Shown here one piece after another: positions 1-6,234 of a stretch of DNA of 8,986 nucleotides. Source of the DNA: Acidimicrobiaceae bacterium. Its GTDB lineage: Bacteria > Actinomycetota > Acidimicrobiia > Acidimicrobiales > RAAP-2. The position numbers and the translations under genes were made by a program. Numbering within the stretch: the first letter of the stretch is position 1; each line of letters begins with the position of its first letter. Under the pieces are notes generated by a model. The model had not been told where the DNA came from. It saw only the letters and a program-made list of their open reading frames with translations, and did not search any database. Where the stretch lies: the NCBI GenBank assembly GCA_003164275.1, contig PLSY01000105.1, positions 1 through 8,986 on the forward strand, given 5' to 3'.

Positions 1-1041
1 TTCACGCCCTCCTGCTCGCTTGTCGCACCCGGGGAGTCGCTGGTCACACCCACCTCGGTGAAGCCAGGCACCACGGCCACGGCGACCGCCACCGGGTTCA
101 CCCCCGGTGAGACCGTGAACGCCACGGTCCACTCGAACTCCATCGACGTCGGCCAGGCTGTCGCCGCTCCCGACGGCAGTGTCCACCTGACCTTCACCGT
201 CCCGGCCGGCCTGGCGGCGGGGACCCACGATCTGGTCCTGGTCGGCCAGGCGTCGGGTCACATGACCGCAGCCGCCTTCATGGTGACCGCCAGCTCGGGC
301 TACCGGCTGGCCGCAGCGGACGGCCAGGTGTTGCCCTTCGGTGGCGCCGGCCTGTTCGGTTCGGCTGACGCGGAACACCTCACTGCACCCGTCGTCGGCA
401 TCGCCGCGACCTCCGACGGTGGGGGCTACTGGTTGGTGGCCGCCGATGGTGGTGTCTTCGCGTACGGCGATGCCGCGTTCTACGGGTCCATGTCCGGGCG
501 GCACCTCAATAGCCCGATCGTGGGCATCGCGGCGACCTCCGACGGTGGGGGCTACTGGTTGGTGGCCGCCGACGGCGGTGTGTTCGCATTTGGGGACGCC
601 GGATTCCACGGGTCGATGGGTGACACGCGACTCAATGCCCCCGTGGTCGGCATCGCGGCGACCTCCGACGGCGGTGGCTACTGGTTGGTGGCCGCCGACG
701 GCGGTGTCTTCTCCTTCGACGCCTCGTTCCACGGTTCCATGGGTGACACGCGACTCAATGCCCCCGTGGTCGGCATCGCCGCAGGTCCAACCGGTGGCTA
801 CTGGTTGGTGGCCGCCGACGGCGGTGTCTTCTCCTTCGACGCCTCGTTCTACGGGTCGATGGGCGGCAAGAGCCTGAGCGGCCCGATCGTCGGGGTGACC
901 GCTACCTCCGACGGGAGCGGATACTGGATGGTCGGTGCCGACGGGGGAGTCTTCAACTTCGGCGACGCCGTGTTCTCCGGTGCAGCGTCAGGTTCGACCA
1001 CCGGTGCACCGATCGTCGGGATCGCCCCAACGGACGGGTAG
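1..1041 (+). CDS. C-terminal part of a secreted repeat protein with 'GYWLVAADGGVF' repeats (5' end outside window)
   Basis: The frame is open from base 1, so the N-terminus lies outside the window; 346 residues are visible. Residues from about 20 to 98 look like a small Ig-like beta-sandwich domain: Thr/Val/Gly-rich, with 'GFTPGETVNATVHS' and 'FTVPAGLAAGTH'. Six tandem repeats follow, starting at 298, 424, 550, 676, 796 and 919. Each is 40-42 residues, with the core GYWLVAADGGVF, an F-x-GS motif and 'P(I/V)VGIAATSDGG'. Repeats 4 and 5 lack the Gly of 'FGDA' and are one residue shorter there. The repeat type is known from actinobacterial exported proteins and probably folds as a propeller or beta-solenoid (inference). 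No sortase motif or C-terminal membrane segment is seen; the protein ends right after repeat 6. Function is unknown; an extracellular binding or adhesion role is a guess. Confidence 0.85.
   Translation, partial: FTPSCSLVAPGESLVTPTSVKPGTTATATATGFTPGETVNATVHSNSIDVGQAVAAPDGSVHLTFTVPAGLAAGTHDLVLVGQASGHMTAAAFMVTASSGYRLAAADGQVLPFGGAGLFGSADAEHLTAPVVGIAATSDGGGYWLVAADGGVFAYGDAAFYGSMSGRHLNSPIVGIAATSDGGGYWLVAADGGVFAFGDAGFHGSMGDTRLNAPVVGIAATSDGGGYWLVAADGGVFSFDASFHGSMGDTRLNAPVVGIAAGPTGGYWLVAADGGVFSFDASFYGSMGGKSLSGPIVGVTATSDGSGYWMVGADGGVFNFGDAVFSGAASGSTTGAPIVGIAPTDG
298..1038 (+). repeat. Six in-frame tandem repeats of about 120-126 bp
   Basis: Units begin at 298, 424, 550, 676, 796 and 919. Units 3 and 4 share an almost unbroken DNA block around 'GGGTGACACGCGACTCAATG'. 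Units 4 and 5 share another around 'GGTGTCTTCTCCTTCGAC'. Near-identity at DNA level, including silent sites, points to recent intragenic duplication or conversion in the middle of the array. The outer units 1 and 6 are more diverged. Confidence 0.85.
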
Positions 1042-1075
1042 GCGACGGTCCTCGCTGCGATCGCCGTGCTCCAGG

Positions 1076-1151
1076 GTCAAGTAGCCAAAGGGGGCCGCCC
1101 CCCCGGGAGGCCTCTCAGAACCGGACGTGACCGTTTGCCGTCTTCGGGTTC
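1076..1151 (-). ncRNA. Degenerate group II intron domains V and VI
   Basis: Minus strand 1151 to 1118 is exactly 34 nt, the canonical domain V length. Its 3' strand is intact (ACGTCCGGTTC) and its first five bases GAACC pair with the final GGTTC. The catalytic AGC triad position reads AAC, and the middle of the 5' strand pairs poorly. Domain VI follows: GAGAGGCC pairs imperfectly with GGCTACTT, leaving an unpaired A at 1082, 6 nt from the inferred 3' end at 1076. This matches the usual branch-point A. The changed triad implies loss of catalysis. Confidence 0.65.
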
Positions 1152-1172
1152 CCACAGCTCGGCCGCCGGTGA

Positions 1173-1410
1173 TCAGAACAGCCCCCAATGGGCGAACAGG
1201 CGAGGTTCCCTGTGGATGATGGCGCTGAGCCACTCGCGGGCCTCACGCTCACTTGTCCTTCATCCGTCTGGACTTCCGCATCGCCCAGTGCCGGAGATGC
1301 TCGTTGAGGTGTCGTCTCAGGCAGCTCAACTCGGAGCGCTCGAAGTCCGCTCAGTCGTTGATCCAGCCTCAGAACCGAGGGCTGATGTCGCCCTGTGGCG
1401 TATTCGCATC
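1173..1410 (-). pseudogene. Group II intron reverse transcriptase/maturase, C-terminal fragment with stops and a frameshift
   Basis: The last frame, 1173-1244, reads 'REPRLFAHWGLF' and stops, a typical end of group II maturases. A second frame, upstream and ending at a TGA at 1249-1251, reads 'LNEHLRHWAMRKSRRMK'. That matches the maturase domain X pattern L-R-R-I-N-x-Y-L-x-R-W-A-R-R-K. In the same frame, 'GWIND' followed by 'ADFERSEL' corresponds to the usual GW(I/V)NYYGRF-x-SEL segment, with TGAs at 1351-1353 and 1369-1371. Joining the pieces needs one frameshift near 1245 and readthrough of these stops. Further upstream 'TPQGDISP' resembles the RT motif TPQGG-x-ISP; if real, about 200 residues were deleted between the two. 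That last point is weak. Family assignment rests on motif recognition only. Confidence 0.65.
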
Positions 1411-1420
1411 CCAGGTTCCG

Positions 1421-2494
1421 TCAGCTGTCCACGAGGTGGAGCACGAAGGCGGTCAGTTGGCCGCGGCTCCGGACCCCCAGCTTTGCGTAGATGTTGTCGA
1501 GATGCCTCTTGACCGTGCCCTGGGCCACGTGCAGTTGGGCGGCGACTGCAGCATTGCCGGCGCCGAGCACCACGAGCTCGGTGATCTCCGCCTCCCGCGG
1601 GCTCAAACCCAGTGACTCGTAGTCCCGTCGTCGCGCCGGACGAGGTTCCTCATCGACGATGATGGCCCCCGGATGAGCACCCTGGGCCGGCAGGTACCGC
1701 AGCACGATCCGCTGGCCGTCCAGCTGCGCCGTCAATGGACGGATCAGCTTCAGTTCCTCGTGTTCGGCAAGGTGAGCCTGTTGTGAGGCAATCCACCGGT
1801 CCACACGTGCTGGCAACGGCGAGGTGCGGGACGGACGTCCGAAGAACCGGTAGAGCGTGACCAGCGCCCCTGGGGCCAGCTCGTCAGGCGGGTCCCACAA
1901 CACGATGACGTTCCATCCGCGCCCGGTCACCGCGTCGTTGGCGACGTCTACCAGGCCCCGTAGGCGCTCCTGGTCCCGGAAATTGCGCCAGGCCTGGGCC
2001 AAGTGGGGACGCAGCACGTTCAAGGCATCCCGATCGCGATCGCTGAAGTCGCGATCCGCCCGGCTGACGACCAGTCCGAAGACGACCGGTGCCGCGGCCG
2101 GGAGTGTGGCCGACATCTGGTACTCGACGCCCATGGGACCGTAGAGGTCTCGATGCAGCCGGCTGGCGTGGAACATGTCCTGTGACCAGAAGTCGCTGAT
2201 CCGCCAGGCCGAACCGTCACCCGTGGCGGTTGCATGGCGAATCAGCGGGTGCTCAGCGGCGAGCTCGGTGAGCAGCTCAGCGGCATCGTCGGGCACCGCG
2301 AATGACGCCGGCTCCATCCAATAGGTGAGGCGACCGCCGACCGGATCGACTTCGTTGGCGGTGGCGACCAGACACGGCATGAGGGCCGCCACGCCCTCGA
2401 GCGTCGATTGGAGGAAGGTGTCTCGTTCCTTCGCCTCACTAACGACTCGAACAACGTCGAGTACGCGCGAGAGGTCACTCTCGTCGAGCCGCAC
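1421..2494 (-). CDS. LuxR-family transcriptional regulator with a GAF-like N-terminal sensory region
   Basis: The chosen GTG at 2494 gives 357 residues. The C-terminus (about 297-357) is a clear LuxR-type winged HTH: 'LSPREAEITELVVLGAGN', then 'VAAQLHVAQGTVKRHLDNIY' and 'KLGVRSRGQL'. The long N-terminal part has no receiver-like Asp/Lys pattern. It resembles GAF-like or autoinducer-type sensory regions seen in stand-alone LuxR regulators; the ligand is unknown. The frame is open upstream to a TTG at 2656, but those extra 54 residues are low-complexity in character and I exclude them. A TANNNT hexamer lies 7 nt before the GTG and no strong Shine-Dalgarno is seen, supporting a leaderless start. 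The gene stops immediately before the group II intron remnant. It probably controls transcription in the cytoplasm; its targets cannot be read from this window. Confidence 0.85.
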   Translation of the reverse strand: MRLDESDLSRVLDVVRVVSEAKERDTFLQSTLEGVAALMPCLVATANEVDPVGGRLTYWMEPASFAVPDDAAELLTELAAEHPLIRHATATGDGSAWRISDFWSQDMFHASRLHRDLYGPMGVEYQMSATLPAAAPVVFGLVVSRADRDFSDRDRDALNVLRPHLAQAWRNFRDQERLRGLVDVANDAVTGRGWNVIVLWDPPDELAPGALVTLYRFFGRPSRTSPLPARVDRWIASQQAHLAEHEELKLIRPLTAQLDGQRIVLRYLPAQGAHPGAIIVDEEPRPARRRDYESLGLSPREAEITELVVLGAGNAAVAAQLHVAQGTVKRHLDNIYAKLGVRSRGQLTAFVLHLVDS

Positions 2495-2501
2495 GGCACT
2501 T

Positions 2502-2507
2502 ACTCTA
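2502..2507 (-). promoter_or_regulatory. Candidate -10 hexamer (TAGAGT) for a leaderless LuxR-type regulator transcript
   Basis: TAGAGT lies 7 nt upstream of the GTG at 2494, the position of TANNNT -10 elements in actinobacterial leaderless promoters. No convincing -35 is visible 17-18 nt further upstream. Confidence 0.4.
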
Positions 2508-3082
2508 TCCCCGGGTGCTGGTCCGGACCCGATTCCCGCAACGGCGCAATGGCGCGGGACCAGGTTGGGAACTCGGCACCCGCCAAAGGTTTGACTATGC
2601 GCCTCGGTGCGGCTCAAGGTTGGGGCGTCGCCAGCGCCGGGGGCTGCAAAGGGCAAGACAATGTTTTCCGGGCTTGACGCTCAGCTGAAGGATGCATTCC
2701 TCAGGTGGGCAAAGACGCCGAATGCACGGCCCATAAGTGACGAGCGGGTGCAGGCGTGAATCGACGATGGAAGGCCGGTTGGCGGACGGGCGCCAAGTTG
2801 AAAAGGCGTCGGCGAAGCGCACGTTCGAATGGAAGAAGACAGCGACTCGAAGGACGGGGCCTGCGAGGCAGTAGCGATTCCGATCCAGTCATCGCCCTCG
2901 CAATAATCCCGGGCAGCCGATCGAGCCAGGTCAGGCCTTCAATCGACGTCTCTCGTGCCCTCCGAAGGTACCCATGGATGACGATCGACTCGCTCACGAG
3001 CCGAGGCTGGCGAATGTGGCGATCTTTGCGCTGGCGAATGGGGTCGGCCGCACAAGTTCAGAGCTTTCGTGAAGATTGTGTA
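2508..3082. other. Region without a convincing intact gene; possible coding debris
   Basis: No ORF here combines a good start, codon bias and a recognisable protein. A 32-codon ORF at 2661-2759 (plus; 'LDAQLKDAFLRWAKTPNARP') looks protein-like but is not assignable. Plus frame at 2881-3072, around ATG 2974, and minus frame 2701-2997 both give semi-plausible peptides, so neither can be trusted. A long plus frame from 2756 runs into the lipoprotein region, but its first part is Arg/Ser-rich as expected for non-coding high-GC DNA. The stretch is best seen as eroded intergenic sequence preceding repeat copy E. Confidence 0.4.
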
Positions 3083-3216
3083 CGCCGAACGACGGGGGCC
3101 GCCTTCCGAACCTCAGCGCAGAACCAGGCACGTCGGGTGTGCTCTTGGGCGGCCAGCGTGCCGGCGGTCGGGCGGCTCGGGCCACGCCGCAATCCGGCAG
3201 CGTTTAGGGATTTCTG
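3083..3216 (+). repeat. Punctuating repeat, copy E (most diverged, internal deletion)
   Basis: It shares 'GCCGAACGACG' with copy A at its left, then lacks about 30 nt. It matches A and D again at 'CAGCGCAGAA', a two-base insertion, 'GGCACGTCGGGTGTGCTC' (shared with D), 'GTCGGGC' and 'GGGCCACGCCGC' (shared with A). It is in the same orientation as the other copies and precedes the lipoprotein gene. Confidence 0.6.
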
Positions 3217-3317
3217 CCGCCGCCGTAAGTATCACGTAAGAGACATGCCGCTCCTATTGGAGAGCCGGACCAGCTGGGTCATCATGGTGTGTGCTTGGGT
3301 TCCTGGGGCGGTGGCGG

Positions 3318-3676
3318 ATGGGCGCGACTCTGACCACGGTCTCTGGTGCCGTCTGCATGATCGCTGGCTGCTCAACGACGGCGGCTACGGCTCTTCACTT
3401 GCCGTCCGAAGCAGTTGGAATCGTGATGGTGTGGTGGGTGCCTGTGCCCCGCCGATGACTCCGGACGGCTATCAGAAGGTTCCCGTAGGCGTATTGCTGG
3501 TGCAGCACGGACGGACGATCGAGCGACAAACCGTGACAGGCACCCACGCGTTTGTGTTCCATGTCCCACCCGGCGATTACGTCGTCCAGTCAGCGGGAAC
3601 GCCTACGCTGCACATTCCCGCCACTGTTAGGAGCGGTGGGTCAACCATCGTGGACTTGCCCTCACTCTGCTCGTAG
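3318..3676 (+). pseudogene. Small exported lipoprotein gene with a frameshift near 3430
   Basis: From ATG 3318 the frame reads a signal-like segment, 'TLTTVSGAVCMIAGC', with an I-A-G-C lipobox placing the lipidated Cys at residue 18. A possible GTG at 3291 would add 9 residues, including an Arg-Trp-Arg n-region, and make a better signal peptide. This frame ends at TGA 3456-3458 after 'VGIVMVWWVP'. The -1 frame continues coherently from about 3430 to 3676: 'GACAPPMTPDGYQKVPV', then 'THAFVFHVPPGDYVVQSAG' and a Cys-Ser end. The second part has the T-x-x-F-x-F-x-VPPG-x-Y-x-V pattern of a transthyretin-like or carboxypeptidase-regulatory beta-sandwich. A one-base loss (or two-base gain) would join the halves. 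It is either a recent pseudogene or a sequencing error. If intact it would be an outer-surface lipoprotein of unknown role. Confidence 0.5.
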
Positions 3677-3679
3677 TGG

Positions 3680-3792
3680 GCGGCAAAGTCAGACATCTTG
3701 GTCACCCACTCGGCGGTCAGGGACGCTGCGTTGAACAGTGAGCCGGGGTCAGGAGGGATGTCGCTGAGATCGGGCACTATGGAAGTGTGCAA
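3680..3792 (-). pseudogene. Possible orphan coding fragment on the minus strand
   Basis: The minus frame reads 'IVPDLSDIPPDPGSLFNAAS', then 'AEWVTKMSDFAAHYEQSEG'. Third positions are strongly G/C and the composition is protein-like, while the plus strand here has stops and no coding character. No start codon or recognisable domain is present, and the frame runs on into antisense of the lipoprotein gene. It is probably a leftover of an unidentified gene; I would not assign a function. Confidence 0.25.
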
Positions 3793-3845
3793 CCTGGCGG
3801 TTCGTATGGGGGACGCCCATCTGGGTCCTATCGGATTCAGCGGTA

Positions 3846-4538
3846 ATGTCCAATCCTCGACAAGGCCATGAAGACGAGGCCGATTTGGTTGTCAGGGACA
3901 CGGTCGCGCTGGTCGAGCAGCTCAACGACATGGGCTACGTGATCGGATTCGGCAGCGTCGTCATCAAGCCGGACCTCCTGGTCCTTTTCTGGGTCGAAGG
4001 AGACGGTGTCACTTTCGTGGATGATCTGAGACGACTTGGTTTCCGCCACTCCTACAGACTGCGGCCGGCCCGGGAGACCCGGCACCCATCTTGCCTCGGG
4101 ACTGAGGAGGAGTCCGGAACCAACGGGTCCAGACTCGAGTGGACAGTGTGCCAGTCACCACCTGGTCAAGCATCCCAGAAAAAGCTCATATCGCGGGTGG
4201 GGCGCGTGGCGGAAGTGCCGTTCCGGGCGTGCAACAGGAGCAGGCACGGGAGGCCGCCTGCCTCTGCTGAAGAGCATGCGGAACCGCGCTCCGCAGCCAG
4301 TTCCGTGGGCGCCGCCGACCGCGCCCGCTGGGGCGCCGAACGACGCGCCAGAACGACAGCCGTCGCCACCCTGGCCGCAGCGCAGAACGGCACGTCGGGC
4401 GGCTTGGGCCACGCCGCGACCCGGTCAGGGACACACCTTCCCTGGTGTCACGTAAGCGAGAGACGCTCGACGAGAAGCTGCCCTGGCCAGCCATCGCGAT
4501 CAAATGACTCGGTTGGCGTGAATCCCGCAGACTGGTAG
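3846..4538 (+). CDS. Hypothetical protein; only the first 75 or so residues look genuine
   Basis: From ATG 3846 the first part (to about 4065) has high G/C at third positions and reads as a compact alpha/beta domain: 'VALVEQLNDMGYVIGFGSVV', 'IKPDLLVLFWVEGDGVTFVD', 'LRRLGFRHSYRL'. I do not recognise the family. Beyond that the composition turns Arg/Ser/Pro-rich. The frame then runs through repeat copy A and ends antisense to the acetyltransferase gene, which suggests the true stop was lost by insertion or indel at the repeat junction. Upstream, another frame from ATG 3779 reads 'VRMGDAHLGPIGFSG' and might be its original N-terminus, cut off by a frameshift near 3865. No Shine-Dalgarno or TANNNT is seen. 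The coding claim for the first third is moderate; the full ORF length is doubtful. Confidence 0.35.
   Translation: MSNPRQGHEDEADLVVRDTVALVEQLNDMGYVIGFGSVVIKPDLLVLFWVEGDGVTFVDDLRRLGFRHSYRLRPARETRHPSCLGTEEESGTNGSRLEWTVCQSPPGQASQKKLISRVGRVAEVPFRACNRSRHGRPPASAEEHAEPRSAASSVGAADRARWGAERRARTTAVATLAAAQNGTSGGLGHAATRSGTHLPWCHVSERRSTRSCPGQPSRSNDSVGVNPADW
4220..4432 (+). repeat. Punctuating repeat, copy A (longest, both arms)
   Basis: The left arm 'GTTCCGGGC' with 'CAACAGGAGCA' and 'GCACGG' is shared with copy B. The core 'GCGCCAGAACGAC' is shared with C and, with small changes, B and D. The right arm holds 'GCAGCGCAGA', 'GGCACGTCGGG' and 'GGGCCACGCCGCG', shared with D and E. It ends about 15 nt from the 3' end of the acetyltransferase gene. 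Confidence 0.65.
4433..4448. terminator. Weak hairpin at the 3' end of the acetyltransferase gene
   Basis: ACACC and GGTGT form a 5-bp stem around a TTCCCT loop, overlapping the stop codon of the minus-strand acetyltransferase. There is no T-run, so a terminator role is only possible. Confidence 0.2.
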
Positions 4539-4963
4539 TAGCGCACAATCTGTTGGTATCCGCCAGCCCAGCAATCGACTCTCAACAGGCTGAGGCCACG
4601 GGCGAGGCAGTCAGCGCGAGCGTGGTTCAACAGTGCAGTCCCGATCCCTTGCCTGACAAGACGTCTCGAAGTCAGGAGGAGAATGATGTAGAGGCCCGGT
4701 TCGTCTGTCACCGGAGCGTATGCGGGAGAGTCCTCGCTGACGTCAAGAGCGCCGACCAACTCGCCTCCGACCTCAGCAACGGTGAGGTTAGGACTTCTCG
4801 CCAATCTGGCAACCCGCTCCCGCCGATCGGGTATCTCCGACCAGGGCTTGCTACCCCATTGTCCACTGAGACCACGCTCAGCGAGCCAGAGAACCGCCTC
4901 GTCGAAAAGCCGGAGCAAGGACTGCTCGTCGTCGACCGTGCCCGGTCGAAGTAGAACTTCCAT
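4448..4963 (-). CDS. GNAT-family N-acetyltransferase
   Basis: From ATG 4963 the product has 171 residues, the usual size of a single GNAT domain. The acetyl-CoA pyrophosphate-binding motif A is visible as 'RQGIGTALLNHA' (Arg104-Gly106-Gly108). It is preceded by the beta-4 strand 'PGLYIILLLTSRR' and followed by 'GLSLLRVDCWAG' and 'YYQSAGF', the typical motif B helix and strand. Family members transfer an acetyl group from acetyl-CoA to an amine of a small molecule or protein; the substrate is not readable. A longer start (GTG 4996) adds 11 residues but crosses a TANNNT hexamer, so the shorter form is preferred. The gene lies alone between repeats A and B, opposite to the recombinase. Single GNAT genes are common cargo of integron cassettes, but nothing here shows antibiotic modification. 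Confidence 0.85.
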   Translation of the reverse strand: MEVLLRPGTVDDEQSLLRLFDEAVLWLAERGLSGQWGSKPWSEIPDRRERVARLARSPNLTVAEVGGELVGALDVSEDSPAYAPVTDEPGLYIILLLTSRRLVRQGIGTALLNHARADCLARGLSLLRVDCWAGGYQQIVRYYQSAGFTPTESFDRDGWPGQLLVERLSLT

Positions 4964-4971
4964 AGAGAACG

Positions 4972-4977
4972 ACCATA
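4972..4977 (-). promoter_or_regulatory. Candidate -10 hexamer (TATGGT) for the acetyltransferase
   Basis: TATGGT lies 8 nt upstream of ATG 4963 with no Shine-Dalgarno between, consistent with a leaderless or very short leader transcript. No clear -35. Confidence 0.3.
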
Positions 4978-5023
4978 GAGGTCGTCTCGTGAACACGGTC
5001 GGTACGTTCGCCCCACACGTGTT

Positions 5024-5172
5024 GTTCCGGGCACAGCAACAGGAGCAAGCACGGAGGCCGTCAAGGCATCGAGAACCTCGTCGGCAGCGATGTTGCGAGT
5101 GCCGGCGACCGCACCTGCTCGGGTACCGGCCAACGCGCCAGAACTACGGTGGTGATCTCATCCATCTGGGGC
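5024..5172 (+). repeat. Punctuating repeat, copy B (left arm and core; right arm mostly lost)
   Basis: It shares 'GTTCCGGGC', 'GCAACAGGAGCA' and 'AGGCCG' with copy A, then 'GCGACCGCACC' against A's 'CCGACCGCGCC', then the core 'GCGCCAGAAC'. The 'GGCACGTCGGG' segment of the other copies is missing. The repeat ends some 30 nt before the recombinase Shine-Dalgarno, so any promoter of the recombinase should lie in or beside it. Confidence 0.6.
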
Positions 5173-5205
5173 CCGGTCGCCTCGTCCCCCGAGTCCCATC
5201 CACTC

Positions 5206-5212
5206 GGGAGGT
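5206..5212 (+). promoter_or_regulatory. Shine-Dalgarno GGGAGGT deciding the recombinase start
   Basis: GGGAGGT sits 5 nt before ATG 5218. It is the only strong ribosome-binding site in this half of the window and excludes the longer GTG start at 5149. Confidence 0.8.
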
Positions 5213-5217
5213 ATCCC

Positions 5218-6129
5218 ATGACCACCACAGCAAAAGCGATTGTCGTCTACGACCCTGCACTCGCCGGTCCTGAGCACATAGCCCTCGCCGGGTTCCTCGG
5301 CGGCTACCGCGGGCTCACCCGCGACGCCTATGCGCTCGATCTTCGTCAGTTCGTCGCCTTCTGCGATGAGCGCCGCCTGGGTCTCTTCGAGGTCCGGCGA
5401 AGCGACATCGAGGCCTACGGACGGGAGCTGGAAGCTCGGGGTCGGGCAACGGCCACCGTCGGTCGGCGACTGTGCACCGTGACGGGCTTCTACCGCTACG
5501 CCGAAGAGGAAGGTCTGATTGCCCATTCTCCGGCTGTTCACGTGCGTCGACCCCGGATCGATTACGAATCCCATGCCATCGGCCTGGACCGCAACGAGGT
5601 AGGGGCGTTGCTCGTTGCCGCCGGGCTCGGGCCGGCAGGCGAGCATGCGCTGGTTTCACTGCTGGCGCTGAACGGGCTGCGGGTCTCCGAAGCGATCGGA
5701 GCCGACATCGAGGCCCTGGGCCTCGAGCGCGGTCATCGGACACTCACCATCCTTCGCAAGGGCGGGAAGACCGTCACCATCCCGTTGGCACCTCGGACGG
5801 CCCGGGCGGTCGACCTGGCCATCGGAGAACGCGACAGCGGCCCGATCTTCATCACGGCGGACGGTCGACGTCTTGACCGTCACGGCGCCAGCCGGATCGT
5901 TCGGAGGGTCGCCCGCCGTGCTGAGATTTCCAAGGCCATTGGTCCGCACACGTTGCGGCATGCATTCATCACGGCAGCCCTTGATGCTGGGGTGCCGTTG
6001 CGCGACGTCCAAGAGGCTGCTTCACACGCTGATCCACGGACCACGATGCGTTATGACCGGGCCCGGGTGTCCCTGGACCGCCATGCCACGTACATCGTGT
6101 CCACCTACATCGCTGGTGCTGCCCGCTGA
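5218..6129 (+). CDS. Tyrosine recombinase / integrase (XerC/D-like), complete
   Basis: The product has 303 residues, the usual size of an XerC/D-type recombinase. The N-terminal SAM-like core-binding domain spans about residues 20-110 ('TRDAYALDLRQFVAFCDER', 'ATVGRRLCTVTGFYRYAEEE'). The catalytic domain contains all expected residues: Arg155 in 'NGLRVSEAIG', Lys181 in 'LRKGGK', His244 and Arg247 in 'HTLRHAF', His270 in 'ASHADPRTTMRY' and nucleophile Tyr279. It should therefore be active, cutting and rejoining DNA by a covalent phosphotyrosine intermediate. I see no integron-type insertion between the catalytic boxes. It lies alone between repeats B and C. Its last 116 codons are duplicated at 8435-8785. 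Candidate substrates are the flanking repeats or the duplicated 3' end (inference). It could instead be an ordinary phage or island integrase. Confidence 0.93.
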   Translation: MTTTAKAIVVYDPALAGPEHIALAGFLGGYRGLTRDAYALDLRQFVAFCDERRLGLFEVRRSDIEAYGRELEARGRATATVGRRLCTVTGFYRYAEEEGLIAHSPAVHVRRPRIDYESHAIGLDRNEVGALLVAAGLGPAGEHALVSLLALNGLRVSEAIGADIEALGLERGHRTLTILRKGGKTVTIPLAPRTARAVDLAIGERDSGPIFITADGRRLDRHGASRIVRRVARRAEISKAIGPHTLRHAFITAALDAGVPLRDVQEAASHADPRTTMRYDRARVSLDRHATYIVSTYIAGAAR

Positions 6130-6130
6130 C
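5779..6130 (+). repeat. 352-bp direct repeat, parent copy (3' end of the recombinase gene)
   Basis: This segment matches 8435-8786 at a constant offset of 2656 bp with 7 mismatches and no gaps. It starts at codon 188 (Ile-Pro-Leu-Ala) and ends one base after the stop codon. Upstream and immediately downstream the two loci differ. Confidence 0.95.
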
Positions 6131-6135
6131 GGCGC

Positions 6136-6149
6136 CGGCCGTTTGGCCG
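6136..6149. terminator. Short hairpin just downstream of the recombinase stop
   Basis: CGGCC-GTTT-GGCCG forms a 5-bp GC stem with a 4-nt loop, inside a wider imperfect GC-rich dyad. No T-run follows. The second recombinase copy lacks this hairpin. Confidence 0.35.
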
Positions 6150-6234
6150 CCGGCAGATACCTGCTGGCACCCAGGGTCAACGATCTGGCGACCACACTGA
6201 GTCGGCGTCTAGCGTCGCCGAAGAAGTCACAGAG

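Larger units (their letters stand above)
1076..1410 (-). mobile_element. Remnant of the 3' end of a group II intron (maturase C-terminus plus domains V-VI)
   Basis: Read on the minus strand, a decayed maturase C-terminus is followed by a 34-nt domain V-like hairpin and a domain VI-like hairpin ending in CTACTTGAC. This is the normal order at the 3' end of a bacterial group II intron. The 5' part of the intron (domains I-III and most of the reverse transcriptase) is missing; the regulator gene ends at 1421 immediately upstream. The retained order identifies the fragment although each part is damaged. It must be immobile and cannot splice on its own. Confidence 0.7.

Noticed and set aside
341..877. 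Long ORF overlapping the surface-protein gene
   Set aside because: It is a repeat-driven shadow frame rich in Arg, Pro, Ser and Trp, with no coding signature of its own.
1066..1615. Plus-strand ORFs over the intron remnant and the 3' end of the LuxR-type gene
   Set aside because: They are antisense to recognisable maturase and LuxR HTH motifs and have biased composition.
3425..3460. Programmed -1 frameshift in the lipoprotein gene
   Set aside because: No slippery heptamer or downstream stem-loop is visible at the overlap; mutation or sequencing error is simpler.
3837..4085. Minus-strand ORF opposite the hypothetical gene at 3846
   Set aside because: Third-position G/C favours the plus frame; the minus peptide is Asp/Glu-rich in the way typical of a complement of Leu/Val-rich coding DNA.
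4155..4412. Minus-strand ORFs over repeat A as genes
   Set aside because: Arg/Ala/Gly/Cys-rich frames lie inside a repeat, and the full ORF is not shared by other copies.
4220..4432. Repeats as canonical integron attC sites
   Set aside because: I find no paired RYYYAAC/GTTRRRY core sites and no conserved dyad spanning all copies. A GCCAG/CTGGC dyad occurs in copy A only.
5149..5217. Upstream GTG start of the recombinase
   Set aside because: A strong Shine-Dalgarno sits 5 nt before ATG 5218, and the extra 23 residues are not domain-like.
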